Positions 8,636 to 18,550 of a DNA stretch of 64,000 bases are shown one piece after another. The notes beneath the pieces are model-generated. The model made no database searches and had not been told where the DNA came from. It saw nothing but the letters and a program-made list of their open reading frames with translations. The translations under genes were made by a program, and so were the position numbers. Each line of letters opens with the position of its first letter. Position 1 is the first letter of the stretch. Source of the DNA: Persicitalea sp964500445. Its GTDB lineage: Bacteria; Bacteroidota; Bacteroidia; Cytophagales; Spirosomataceae. The stretch spans positions 54,205 through 118,204 of the forward strand of contig CAZCOG010000014.1 in NCBI GenBank assembly GCA_964500445.1, read 5' to 3'.

Positions 8636-11600
8636 ATGAGGAAAAATTTACTGTTGAGCCTCTTAATGGTGTGCTCGACTTGGGTGGCTCTGTACGCCCA
8701 AGACAGAAAAGTGACGGGCAAGATTACTGCCGCCGAGGATGGCAGCGGACTTCCCGGCGTATCCGTAGTTGTGAAAGGCAGCAATACGGGTACCAACACC
8801 GATGCTGATGGTAGCTACTCCATCAATGTGCCTTCGCCTGATGCTACCCTGGTTTTTAGTTTTGTTGGTACTACTACCCAGGAAATTGTCGTCGGAAATC
8901 GCTCCGTCTTGAATGTACAGCTAGCTTCCGACACCAAGAATCTTCAGGAAGTGGTGGTAACGGCCATTGGCATTCAGCGCGAGAAAAAAGGGCTTGGCTA
9001 TGCGGTATCGGGCGTCGATGCTGATCAAATCGCCCAGCGATCCGAGCCGGATCCGCTACGTGCATTATCGGCCAAGATGCCCGGCGTAACTGTTACGGGT
9101 GGCGGCGGTGCTCCCGGGCAGGCTACAAAGATCAATATTCGGGGATTTAACTCTCTCACTGGCTCCACTCAGCCCCTTTTTGTGGTTGATGGTATTCCTT
9201 TCGACAACTCCGTAAGCGCTGGCGGAGCGGGTGACTTCGCCTCCAATACCGGTGCCTCGAACCGTGCCTACGACATCGATCCTAATAATATCGAGTCGGT
9301 ATCGGTACTGAAAGGTGCCGCCGCAGCTGCCCTGTATGGTTCGCGTGCCGTAAATGGGGTCATCCTGATTACGACCAAAGCGGGTAGTAAAAAAGCCCGC
9401 AAGGGACTGGAAGTGACACTGAACTCGTCGTACAACCAGGAGCAAATTTCCAAACTTCCTGAGTATCAGGATGTATATATGCAGGGTTCTAACGGAAACT
9501 ACAATGGTGGTTTCATCGGAAACTGGGGATCACCTTTTCCGGCGGAAGTAGACCGCGTCAACCAGGAGAACTTTGGCGGACGCCAGCGTTATACCAAAGA
9601 TGTAAGTTTATACCGCTTCGGGCCCGACAAGGGAAAACCCTACCCGGCTGGTTTTGCGGAAAACCCACTGGCTCCCCGTCCTAATTTCTGCGTGGCCTTC
9701 CCCGATATGTGCGACCAGTATGGCAATGGGCTTCCCTATGCCTTGGTGCCCCACGATATCGTAGGCGGATTTTTCCAGGATGGTAAACTGATTGAGAATG
9801 GCCTCAACATTAGCTCTACCGGCGACAAGACCAGCTTGAACGCTACGCTCTCACGGATGACCAACGAAGGAATTGTTCCCTCGCAGAAAGGTACCCGTAC
9901 TTCGATCAGCTTCGGGGGTACCGCCATACTCGCTAACAAGCTGAATGTAAGTGGTACCGTTAACTATGTGAATACCACGACTGACAATCCTCCCATTGGT
10001 GCTGGTTACTATACCGATTATGGCGGATACGGTAACGAAGGCTCCATTTTTGGCCGGATATTTTATCTGCCCCGTAACTTCGACCTGAACGGCCTTCCCT
10101 ACGAGTACCCTGCTTCGGGTGATAACCTGTTCTACCGGGCGCTTGATAACCCTTACTGGAGTCTCAAATACAATCGTTCGACCAGTAATGTCAACCGGGC
10201 GTATGGTAACATGGCGTTGTCTTACGACATCACAGACTGGCTAAATGTGCTGGTGAAGGGGGGAGTCAATACGTATACAGATGCCCGTGTCCGCTCACAG
10301 GCGAAAGGTGGTGTTTCTTCTCCTCTGGGTTTCATCCGGAACGATAATCAAACTTTTACTGAGCAGGATTACAATGCTATTATTTCCATTAACAAAGACA
10401 TTAGCGAGGCCGTTTCTTTCCGCGCCGTTATAGGAGGTAATGCCAACCAACGGGCCCGTAACCGTCAGATCGTAACCGGAACGGATATCATATCCAAAGC
10501 CGTTTCCAACGCCAGCGCTACGGCTACCCAGATTGTGAACCAAGACTCCCGCTCGCTGCGTCGCCTCTATGGAGTGTATGCCGATCTGCAGTTTGGATAC
10601 AATAACCTGGTATTCTTGGGATTGACCGGCCGGAAAGACTGGTCTTCGACCCTGCCGGTTGACAACCGCTCTTATTTCTATCCTGCGGCCACGTTCTCTT
10701 TCATTCTGTCGGAAGCAGTGAAATTCCCGGCTGCTGTGGATAATCTGAAACTGCGCGCTGCGTACGGTAAAGTAGGCTCGGATACTGATCCTTATAATAT
10801 TTTCAACGTGTATCCTCTGGGAACGGCTTATAAAAACTACGCCGGTGCCACCTTCTATAATGCCACGGCCAGCAACACGCTGAACAACGCCGAGCTGCGG
10901 CCTGAGTTCAAAACAGAGCTTGAGGCGGGTTTTGAGACTCAGCTTTTCAACAACCGTGTGGGAATCGATGTGACCTGGTTTAATTCTGATGCTCGTGATC
11001 AGATTGTGCAACAGCGCATCGCCTCATCATCAGGCTATGACTACAAAGTAGTAAACGCCGGTTGGATCAACAACAAGGGCTGGGAAATCGGTCTTACTCT
11101 GGTTCCGGTGCGGCTGAGCAACGGGTTTGAGTGGAACAGCAATGTTGCCTTTACCCGCATTCGTTCAATCGTAAAAGACGCCGGTCCTCAGGGCGAGATC
11201 TTCCTGGGTGGTACCGGTAGTTCTGCATTGGGAACCATCCACCGGACAGGCGAGCAGTATGGCCAGATTTTTGGTACCAAGAATGCCCGCGATGCGGAAG
11301 GCAATCTTCTGATTAACGAAACACTGGGCTTGCCATTTGGTATGGCTACTTCGCAGATCATCGGTAACCCCAACGCCAACTTTACGCTGGGCTGGACCAA
11401 CACCTTCTCTTTCAAAGGTTTCACACTCACAGGCTTGCTAGATTGGCGGCAGGGCGGTCAGATGTACTCAGCTACGGCGGGTTCACTACTGCTGCGCGGA
11501 CAGCTTGCCAACTCCACCGACCGCGAAGGACTGCGGGTAATTCCCGGCGTTTACGGCGATCCGGGTACTTATGAGGCGATTTTGGGCGATGATGGCCAGC

Positions 11601-11950
11601 CGATCAAAAATACGACCGGTATCACAGCCTTCGACTCTCACTTCTCGAGCGGATATGGTGCCTACGGTCAGGATGAGGTAAACGTGTATGATATCACAAC
11701 GCTGCGTTTGCGCGAAGTGTCGCTGGGCTATTCAGTACCTAAAGTATTATTAAGTAAAACACCTTTCGGAAGCGCCCGGATTACCATCTCGGGTCGTAAC
11801 CTGTGGTTTATTACGCCCAACATGCTGAAAGGACTGAATTTTGACCCCGAGACATTGTCGTCCTTTCCTGATTTAAATATCCAGGGCTTCGACCTGGGGG
11901 CACAGCCTACTACGCGCCGTTTGGGAGCCAACCTGGTGTTGACATTCTAA
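8636..11950 (+). CDS. SusC/RagA family TonB-linked outer membrane protein
   Basis: A 1104-residue SusC-type importer. Residues 1-22 are a signal peptide. About 24-95 is a carboxypeptidase-regulatory-like domain (RKVTGKITAAEDGSGLPGV onward). A TonB-box-like NLQEVVVTAIG lies near residues 102-112, then the plug with ALYGSRAVNGVILITTKAGS, and a long beta-barrel ending GANLVLTF. With its SusD partner it moves oligosaccharides, peptides or other large nutrients across the outer membrane using TonB energy. It is the first gene of a three-gene operon with a Bacteroidota-type promoter upstream. No glycoside hydrolase or sensor lies next to it, so the ligand cannot be inferred. Confidence 0.96.
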   Translation: MRKNLLLSLLMVCSTWVALYAQDRKVTGKITAAEDGSGLPGVSVVVKGSNTGTNTDADGSYSINVPSPDATLVFSFVGTTTQEIVVGNRSVLNVQLASDTKNLQEVVVTAIGIQREKKGLGYAVSGVDADQIAQRSEPDPLRALSAKMPGVTVTGGGGAPGQATKINIRGFNSLTGSTQPLFVVDGIPFDNSVSAGGAGDFASNTGASNRAYDIDPNNIESVSVLKGAAAAALYGSRAVNGVILITTKAGSKKARKGLEVTLNSSYNQEQISKLPEYQDVYMQGSNGNYNGGFIGNWGSPFPAEVDRVNQENFGGRQRYTKDVSLYRFGPDKGKPYPAGFAENPLAPRPNFCVAFPDMCDQYGNGLPYALVPHDIVGGFFQDGKLIENGLNISSTGDKTSLNATLSRMTNEGIVPSQKGTRTSISFGGTAILANKLNVSGTVNYVNTTTDNPPIGAGYYTDYGGYGNEGSIFGRIFYLPRNFDLNGLPYEYPASGDNLFYRALDNPYWSLKYNRSTSNVNRAYGNMALSYDITDWLNVLVKGGVNTYTDARVRSQAKGGVSSPLGFIRNDNQTFTEQDYNAIISINKDISEAVSFRAVIGGNANQRARNRQIVTGTDIISKAVSNASATATQIVNQDSRSLRRLYGVYADLQFGYNNLVFLGLTGRKDWSSTLPVDNRSYFYPAATFSFILSEAVKFPAAVDNLKLRAAYGKVGSDTDPYNIFNVYPLGTAYKNYAGATFYNATASNTLNNAELRPEFKTELEAGFETQLFNNRVGIDVTWFNSDARDQIVQQRIASSSGYDYKVVNAGWINNKGWEIGLTLVPVRLSNGFEWNSNVAFTRIRSIVKDAGPQGEIFLGGTGSSALGTIHRTGEQYGQIFGTKNARDAEGNLLINETLGLPFGMATSQIIGNPNANFTLGWTNTFSFKGFTLTGLLDWRQGGQMYSATAGSLLLRGQLANSTDREGLRVIPGVYGDPGTYEAILGDDGQPIKNTTGITAFDSHFSSGYGAYGQDEVNVYDITTLRLREVSLGYSVPKVLLSKTPFGSARITISGRNLWFITPNMLKGLNFDPETLSSFPDLNIQGFDLGAQPTTRRLGANLVLTF

Positions 11951-11993
11951 ACCTAGGAAGTAGTTAATCAATCAAATACGATATTCTAGAACT

Positions 11994-13694
11994 ATGAAAT
12001 TTATCAAAAAAACTTATAAATGGCTCCTAACCTTGGGTTTGCTTATTTCCCTGGGAAGTTGCAGTCTATTTGATCTGGATATTAACAAAGACCCGAATAA
12101 TCCATCTTCGGCCGATTTTGCACTGCTACTACCCTCCGCTCAATTGGGTGCAGTTAACTTTTTCCAGGGCCTGAATTATAGCGCCCTTGGATTCACTGGC
12201 TGGCTTTCCAGTAGCGATACCTACGATTTGAACTTTAACTCGTATAATGGTAACTGGAACTACTTCTATTCGGGTCCCATGAAAGATCTGGAAGAAATTA
12301 TTGTAGCTGCCAATGCGTCGGGACAGAATCCTCACTACCTGGGTGTTTCTCAAACCATGAAGGCGTATTTTTTCAGTATCATGGTGGATATGTTCGGGGA
12401 GGTGCCTTATTCACAGGCGTTTGCTGGCGGGTACGCTGAGAGCAACATCAATCCTGCGTTTGATGACGATAAGGTGATCTACGAAGATCTTATCAAACTC
12501 TGCGACGATGCAATAGCTAATTTTGCCAAAACATCACCTACTTCGGTGGCTGGTGATCTTTTCTACAGCGGAAACATCACCAAGTGGCGCAAACTGGCTA
12601 AGTCTGTGAAGCTGCGGCTGTTAATTAACTCGCGTCTGGACCGCCCGACGGCCGCTGCCGAGATCAAGGCGATTCTGGATGGCGGCGACTATATCACTGC
12701 AGCGGCGGATGACTTCCAGTTCAAGTACAACCGCTTGGCAGTACCCGATGGACGCCATCCCTGGTTCCAGTCGGCATATGTGAATTCGGAAAGCGGTTTT
12801 ACGTATTTCCTGCACCAGCCGTTGTTTGAGATGTTGCGTGATGACGATCCCCGCCTGCCCTTCTATTTCAAGCGGCAAACCAGCTATGTATTGAATCCCG
12901 AGGACCCCACGGACCGCTCGACGATCCCCTGCTCTCAGTTGGCCGGGTGTACTTACGCTTATATGGCTCTGAACGACAACATAGTCAAGCAGTTGTACAC
13001 CGACAAAGGAAAGCCGTTTACTACAGCCGACCGTCAGTATCTGGCCGGATTCTTTGGCCGCGATCGGGGTGATGCTTCCGGGGTACCCAACGATGTGAAC
13101 TACCGTCTTTCGCCAGGAACCTATCCCGCGGGTGGTGCTTATGATGCATCCGCAGGCCGCACCGGGGGGACCGGAGCCAGCCGGGCAGGTGATGGTATCG
13201 CACCCCTGATTACCAGCTGGATGACCAAGTACTATCAGATCGAAGCTATTCTGACGCTTGGTATAGCGGGTGATGCCCGCTCAATTTTCGAAAGCGCCAT
13301 GCGCGAGCAGATTGCTAAGGTGGTAGCCCTGGGGCTGGCCTCTGATGCCAACGCCAAAGCGCCCACAACGGCTTCCATCGATAGCTACGTGAACCTTAAC
13401 CTGAAGCGTTATGACGATGCTCCCAATGCTACCCAAAAACTGAATATCGCCCTGAAGCAGGCTTTCTTCAGCAATCTGGGCAATGGTTTCGAGATCTACA
13501 ATGCCTTCCGCCGTACGGGCCTGCCCAATAACATGCAGGTGCCCATTCAGCAGATTCGTAACTTTCCGTTGCGTTTGCCGCAACCTGCTCAGGAAACTAC
13601 CCTGAACCAAAATTCACCCCAGACTCCGGTGGCATTTGACCGCCCCGAAGCGGCTCTTTTCTGGGATAAATTAAAGTTCAGCTATCCAAGATAA
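11994..13694 (+). CDS. SusD/RagB family nutrient-binding outer membrane lipoprotein
   Basis: A 566-residue surface lipoprotein; the signal ends LISLGSC with Cys23. After it comes DINKDPNNPSSADFALLLPSA, the typical start of the SusD-like_2 subgroup, followed by a TPR-rich helical scaffold (for example YLGVSQTMKAYFFSIMVDMFG). It forms the lid over the SusC barrel and binds the ligand. The start lies 43 bases after the SusC stop, so the two are certainly co-transcribed. The sequence is full length with no break. Confidence 0.95.
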   Translation: MKFIKKTYKWLLTLGLLISLGSCSLFDLDINKDPNNPSSADFALLLPSAQLGAVNFFQGLNYSALGFTGWLSSSDTYDLNFNSYNGNWNYFYSGPMKDLEEIIVAANASGQNPHYLGVSQTMKAYFFSIMVDMFGEVPYSQAFAGGYAESNINPAFDDDKVIYEDLIKLCDDAIANFAKTSPTSVAGDLFYSGNITKWRKLAKSVKLRLLINSRLDRPTAAAEIKAILDGGDYITAAADDFQFKYNRLAVPDGRHPWFQSAYVNSESGFTYFLHQPLFEMLRDDDPRLPFYFKRQTSYVLNPEDPTDRSTIPCSQLAGCTYAYMALNDNIVKQLYTDKGKPFTTADRQYLAGFFGRDRGDASGVPNDVNYRLSPGTYPAGGAYDASAGRTGGTGASRAGDGIAPLITSWMTKYYQIEAILTLGIAGDARSIFESAMREQIAKVVALGLASDANAKAPTTASIDSYVNLNLKRYDDAPNATQKLNIALKQAFFSNLGNGFEIYNAFRRTGLPNNMQVPIQQIRNFPLRLPQPAQETTLNQNSPQTPVAFDRPEAALFWDKLKFSYPR

Positions 13695-13719
13695 TCTAAT
13701 TAAGAATCGATTATTTACT

Positions 13720-14388
13720 ATGAAAAAAATATTTAGACTAACCTCTTCTTTTCTTGCAGCGGGCTTAGCCATTCTGATGTCCTGCGAGAATCCTGATCTG
13801 AATCCCAACGTGGAATTCGAAGGTGCGGCAAGCGGCTTCGGTACCTTTCTTGTCAATGGTGTGGCGCAAAAGGACCCTTTCAATCCCGCCTTCGGTAGTA
13901 CTTTACGTGGGGGACCGGATGCTTTGAGCATCAAGCCGGCTTCCTTTGCCACCACCCCGGCGCAGGCCAAACTGTTCTGGGCATCCTTTGACAACAAGGT
14001 GAAAGTGAACAAAATTGAATTGTATATTCAGTTCACCGAACCCTATGTAGACAAGGACGGAAACCCAGCGGTGGCTAATCATGGTACTAAGCTCCTCACA
14101 TCGCTGGACGCGGTGGCGGCTTACGAGGACAACAAGTTTACAGTAGATGCCAGCAAGGTGTATGATTTGTTCAAGTCGGCCACCTTTAAATACGATGGAA
14201 CCAATGCAGTTCCGGTATTTAGCGAGGCCAGAAAACGTACCTCTGCGGCACAATTTATTGCCGGCGATAATCTGGTTGTTACCTGGCATTTGGTGGCTGA
14301 CAACGGTTTGGTTTACAAAAGCTGGAGTCCCTCGGTGTGCAACGAAAACCTGGCCACCAACTGTAGCATCACGGTGCAGGTACGTTAG
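13720..14388 (+). CDS. SusCD-associated lipoprotein of unknown family
   Basis: A 222-residue lipoprotein (signal ending AILMSC, Cys22) starting 25 bases after the SusD stop. The body is rich in beta-type sequence and contains the pattern VNKIELYIQFTEPYVDKDGN and a Cys pair near the C terminus (SPSVCNENLATNCSI). I do not recognise a family. Third genes of SusCD operons are often surface glycan-binding or accessory proteins (SusE/F position). That role is an inference from position only. Confidence 0.75.
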   Translation: MKKIFRLTSSFLAAGLAILMSCENPDLNPNVEFEGAASGFGTFLVNGVAQKDPFNPAFGSTLRGGPDALSIKPASFATTPAQAKLFWASFDNKVKVNKIELYIQFTEPYVDKDGNPAVANHGTKLLTSLDAVAAYEDNKFTVDASKVYDLFKSATFKYDGTNAVPVFSEARKRTSAAQFIAGDNLVVTWHLVADNGLVYKSWSPSVCNENLATNCSITVQVR

Positions 14389-14420
14389 TTTCTGCCTTTA
14401 CCATACTGTGCACATTGTTT

Positions 14421-14450
14421 AAGAGCGGGCCGTAGGGTTCGCTCTTTTTT
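14421..14450 (+). terminator. Terminator of the SusCD operon
   Basis: A 7-bp stem AAGAGCG / CGCTCTT (14421-14427, 14440-14446) with a 12-base loop runs into TTTTTT. It lies 32 bases after the lipoprotein stop. Confidence 0.8.
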
Positions 14451-14482
14451 GCTTTTATCAAAACTGAACCAGATTGAAGGCA

Positions 14483-15754
14483 ATGCTAATAAAACCAGCT
14501 ATTCTTGGGTTTTTTCTACTGATTTGCTCAGAAGGCATTGCCCAGAAGAATATCACTTACTACAGGGAGGTGGCACCAATCCTGCAAAACAACTGCGTCG
14601 AATGCCACCGGAAGGGAGGCATTGGCCCTTTTCCATTGAGTACCTACGAAGAAGTAGCCAAGCGGGCCAAGTTTATCGGAAAAGTGACCCAAAGCCGGTA
14701 TATGCCCCCGTTTCGTGCCGATCGGAGCTTTCAGCAATATGCCAATGAGCGGGGATTATCAAATGAAGAAATTTCGATCATTCAGGCGTGGGTAGCCCAG
14801 GGAGCACCGGAAGGCAAGCGCAGCAGGCATCAGCCGGTTTTAGTTGGAAATGACAAAGTACAAACTACCCCGCCAGGGGAGTTTTTGGAATTCGATATGA
14901 CAAGACCTTACGAGGTCAAAGGCAATGCAAAGGAGGATTTCAGGTACTTCAATATCCCGACAAATCTTGAAAAGGACGTATACATTAAAGCCATTGAATT
15001 TAAGGTAGGTAATCGGAAGGTGTTGCACCACAGTCGCATAATGACCGATACTACCCGCACCATGCGCGGCATTGATGGAATGCGGGAAGACGACCCGCGC
15101 GTGAGAGAATTTCAGAAAACACCACTCGAAGAGGAATTTCTCTACGGCTGGGTACCGGGAAATGACCGCATCGACTTTCCACCCGGTACGGCCAAGCGCA
15201 TTCGCGCGGGTACCGACTTATTACTGAATGTGCACTATGCACCTTCTCCCATCGACGAAAAGGACCAATCAGGCGTCCGCTTTTACCTCACGGATTCAGC
15301 TTCGGTAGATCGGGAAATCCGAACGTTGACATTGACTGAGAATGACATAACCAATCAGCCTTTTGTGCTTCCGGCCGAGACCAAGCCAACTTTCTATATG
15401 AGCTACGGCCCCACTCAGCAGAATATTTCGCTGATCTCGGTTCTGCCTCACATGCACTTTTTGGGAAAGTCGTTCCGGGCCTTCGCGATTACTGCGGACG
15501 GAGAACTGATTCCGTTCGTGAAAATTGATGAATGGGACTATAACTGGCAGATGACCTACCAATTTAAAGAGCTGCTATATCTTCCCAAAGGCTCTACCAT
15601 CATCGCCGAAGCTACTTATGACAATACTTCGCAAAATCCCGAGAATCCCAGCCAGCCAGCCCGCGAGATTACGTACGGTTGGGATTCTACGAGCGAGATG
15701 ATGAACCTGGTACTTTACTATGTGCCGGCAAAGGATGGCGATAAGAAAGAATAA
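14483..15754 (+). CDS. Cytochrome c / copper type II monooxygenase-like protein
   Basis: A 423-residue exported protein with two parts. The N-terminal part holds one haem c motif CVECH (38-42) and a downstream YMPPF that could give the axial Met. The C-terminal part follows the copper pattern of peptidylglycine hydroxylating monooxygenase: HH (182-183), a single His in NVHY (251), HMH in LPHMHFLG (323/325) and Met in SEMMNL (406-407). These correspond to the CuH ligands His107/108/172 and the CuM ligands His242/244 and Met314 of the mammalian enzyme. The haem domain may feed electrons to the copper centre; this is inference. The ATG at 14483 is preferred over a TTG nine bases upstream because it starts a clean signal peptide. 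The gene is not part of the SusCD operon, being separated from it by a terminator. Confidence 0.82.
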   Translation: MLIKPAILGFFLLICSEGIAQKNITYYREVAPILQNNCVECHRKGGIGPFPLSTYEEVAKRAKFIGKVTQSRYMPPFRADRSFQQYANERGLSNEEISIIQAWVAQGAPEGKRSRHQPVLVGNDKVQTTPPGEFLEFDMTRPYEVKGNAKEDFRYFNIPTNLEKDVYIKAIEFKVGNRKVLHHSRIMTDTTRTMRGIDGMREDDPRVREFQKTPLEEEFLYGWVPGNDRIDFPPGTAKRIRAGTDLLLNVHYAPSPIDEKDQSGVRFYLTDSASVDREIRTLTLTENDITNQPFVLPAETKPTFYMSYGPTQQNISLISVLPHMHFLGKSFRAFAITADGELIPFVKIDEWDYNWQMTYQFKELLYLPKGSTIIAEATYDNTSQNPENPSQPAREITYGWDSTSEMMNLVLYYVPAKDGDKKE

Positions 15755-15793
15755 AGGCAAGGCCTGCCACGGTTGAAAGCGTGATATGTACTT

Positions 15794-18277
15794 TTATTCC
15801 TTCTTCCTCACCGTAACAAATACCGCCCCGATAAACAGCGCGACCAGCAAAACCGAACTGATCAGGTCGATGGTTCGTCCTGTGCTGACCGAAACGGGGT
15901 CGAATCTGAAAGTGATGGTGTGCTTACCCGCCGGAACGCGCAAGGCACGAAGTACGTAGTCGGCACGAAGAAGTGGCGCGGGCTGGTCGTCGATGGTTAC
16001 CTTCCAATCGTCACGGACATTGTAATAAATTTCTGAAAAAACCGCCAGTTGCTCGCTGTTGGCGTTGCTTTCGTACACTAGTTCATTTGGTTTGTAGCTG
16101 GTGAGTGTAATTGCGTTTGCGCTGTCGGGCCGAATGGTTAAACCTTCCAGTTCCTTGGCAAATCGCTGGTCAAGCACGGCTACACGGCGAGGCTGAATGG
16201 TGTCAAGGGCCGCCATCTCGGCGTCTGCGTTGGGGACGATCTTATAGTTATCTACAAACCAGGCGTGTCCCAGGGCATCGGGATTTTGTTGTACGGCTGG
16301 GTTGCCCTGTTGGTCACGGGTGAGGATGTACTTCGTGTTGAGCATATTCAGAATGCCGGGATTAGGATTTGCCTTGGCAATTTGCCGCTCGATAAGTTCC
16401 TGATAGCGGCGCAGCTTGGCACCGTGGTAGCCGCCGATAGATTTGTGAAAATACGAGGCCTCGGCGTTGTTGAAGGTATTACGCAGTACATCGAGTACCC
16501 GGTAGTCGGGATCAGGATCTTGCAGGATTTGCTGGTCGGCGGGTGAAGGCGAAAGCTGAGCCTGCGCGGCCTGCTTGCTCACGAAGTCGTCGTTGTTGAG
16601 GTAGCGCTTACTAATCCCGAACATATCGATAATTACCAATAGCAGTAGTACCGGATACAGCACGGCGGCTTTGATTTTCTCCTTCATCCAGAGCCAGATA
16701 AGTCCGGCAGCCAGCAGAATAAAGAGGGCGGAACGCAGTGCGTCGCCCCGCATCATACCAATCCGATCCTGCACAATGGCATTCATGATTTCCTGCGCGA
16801 AGGCCGGATTCTGGCTGCTTTGCGTCAGGCTTTCGACAAACTGCGGGTCATTCTCACCCCGGAAACTGAAAAACAGCGTTGGCACGATAGCCAAAATCAA
16901 ACAAAGTCCCGCCGTGAGACCCAGGCTGATAAGAAAAGGCCGGGAAATTTCGGTAAAGCTGTACTTGCGTTGCACAATATCCCGTAAGGCTGCCACTGCC
17001 AGCACGATGATAAGCAAGTGCGCCAATGACAGCACCATCGTGACCGCCCGAAATTTGTTGAACATCGGGAAGTAATCGAAAAACAGGTAGTTGAGCCCGG
17101 CAAAATTTTTGCCCCATGCCCACACGATGTAAAGTACTGTAACACCCGCTACCCACCATTTCAAGGGACCCCTGATGATAAATAATCCCAGGATAAAAAG
17201 AAAGAAAATAATAGCACTCGCATAAGCTGGTCCCCCCGTGCTATACTGCGTTCCCCAGTAAAGTGGCAGAGCCTGCACGAAGTTGGCGGCGTTGGCGGCA
17301 TCGACCCCCCGGTTTACGAGAATCTTGTAGGTTTCCGAATTGTTGTCGAGCGAACCCTGCGACGGGCCACCGTAAAGGTTCGGAATAAGGAGCGTAAGCG
17401 TTTCGACGATTCCATAGCTGTATTGAAAAGCGTACTCTTTGTCCAGACCGTCTTGCTCGTTGGCTGCTGCCGCATTAGTATTTTCCAGAGGGCTGAGCTC
17501 CGACTTTCCACGGATGGTTTCTTTTGTGTAGTCGTAAGCATTCCAAAGCCGGGTGGTGTGCGTTCCCAATGCCACGAGGCCCCCGATCCCCAAGCCTGCC
17601 AGCACAAGTACCAGCTGCGGAATACGTTGAGTTTTGATATAAGAAATACTTTCCAAAACTACCAGTACCACCAAGCCAATGCCCAGGTAGTAGGTAATTT
17701 GAATGTGATTGGCGTAAAGTTCCAGCCCCAGAAATAGCGCCATGACCGCCGACCCCAGCAACCAGTTTTTGCGGAAAGCCAATAACACGCCCGCAATGAC
17801 GCCCGGCGCGTAGGCGAGGGCAAGGATTTTGGAAACGTGACCCGCTTCCAGGCTCGTAGTGAGGTAAGAGCCAAAAGCGTAGGCAATGGCCCCAAAAGCT
17901 GCCAGCCATAGATTGGCCCCCAGTACCAGCAAAAGCAGGTAGGCGGACACCATCGTAATCAGGAAGTAATTGGCCGGAGCCGGAAGGATTTGATTGGCCA
18001 GTCGCCCCAGCGCCGTAGAAATACTGGTAGGATAATTGCCGGCAATAAGATAAGTGGGCATCCCGCCGAACATGCTGTTGGTCCATGACGACCATTCACC
18101 GGTTTCTTTTTCGTACTCAAAAACTTCGCGGGCTGCACCGCTTGCCTGCACGTCGTCATATTGATTGAGACGCTTGCCATTCAGAACGGGGGAGGAATAA
18201 CTTAGAGCTAAGATGCCAAAGCCAACAATAACTACCAGATGCGGCCAGATGCGTTGCCAGGTGAAGGTTTTTTTCAT
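15794..18277 (-). CDS. YfhO family multispanning membrane protein
   Basis: An 827-residue integral membrane protein of the YfhO family (GT-C-like fold; Bacillus YfhO acts in lipoteichoic-acid glycosylation). It has a first membrane segment at about residues 10-30, then a large loop with RLNQYDDVQASGAAREVFEY and WTNSMFGGMPTY (typical family signature), about a dozen further membrane segments, a soluble C-terminal region and a final membrane anchor ending VFVTVRKKE. The start at 18277 was chosen because MKKTFTWQRIWPHL leads directly into the first membrane helix; the longer form adds 14 unrelated residues. Convergent with the upstream monooxygenase-like gene. A glycosyl transfer role is probable but the substrate is unknown. 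Confidence 0.88.
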   Translation of the reverse strand: MKKTFTWQRIWPHLVVIVGFGILALSYSSPVLNGKRLNQYDDVQASGAAREVFEYEKETGEWSSWTNSMFGGMPTYLIAGNYPTSISTALGRLANQILPAPANYFLITMVSAYLLLLVLGANLWLAAFGAIAYAFGSYLTTSLEAGHVSKILALAYAPGVIAGVLLAFRKNWLLGSAVMALFLGLELYANHIQITYYLGIGLVVLVVLESISYIKTQRIPQLVLVLAGLGIGGLVALGTHTTRLWNAYDYTKETIRGKSELSPLENTNAAAANEQDGLDKEYAFQYSYGIVETLTLLIPNLYGGPSQGSLDNNSETYKILVNRGVDAANAANFVQALPLYWGTQYSTGGPAYASAIIFFLFILGLFIIRGPLKWWVAGVTVLYIVWAWGKNFAGLNYLFFDYFPMFNKFRAVTMVLSLAHLLIIVLAVAALRDIVQRKYSFTEISRPFLISLGLTAGLCLILAIVPTLFFSFRGENDPQFVESLTQSSQNPAFAQEIMNAIVQDRIGMMRGDALRSALFILLAAGLIWLWMKEKIKAAVLYPVLLLLVIIDMFGISKRYLNNDDFVSKQAAQAQLSPSPADQQILQDPDPDYRVLDVLRNTFNNAEASYFHKSIGGYHGAKLRRYQELIERQIAKANPNPGILNMLNTKYILTRDQQGNPAVQQNPDALGHAWFVDNYKIVPNADAEMAALDTIQPRRVAVLDQRFAKELEGLTIRPDSANAITLTSYKPNELVYESNANSEQLAVFSEIYYNVRDDWKVTIDDQPAPLLRADYVLRALRVPAGKHTITFRFDPVSVSTGRTIDLISSVLLVALFIGAVFVTVRKKE

Positions 18278-18550
18278 CGATAATTGGATTCTGCCGGACA
18301 GCGGGAGCGCGACCGTCAAAAGTATGTAGGTACGTTAAATTTTGATTAACTGTCCACAAATATAGAAGGAATGGTGTATGTTTGAACTACCATCACCGGA
18401 TCGGCCGTTGAACTTTTTATTCTCAAAAGGCTTAATTCTTGAGCCATTTATATAAATTACCCAATAAATTTGCGGCTTTCGATTGAAAGTGAAGAATTTT
18501 TTTCCAATCCTCCCACACATTATACAATAGCAACAACCCGAGCAACCTAC

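Noticed and set aside
10295..11011. Minus-strand open frame of 238 codons inside the SusC gene
   Set aside because: The plus-strand frame is a complete SusC protein with all domains; the antisense frame has no recognisable motif.
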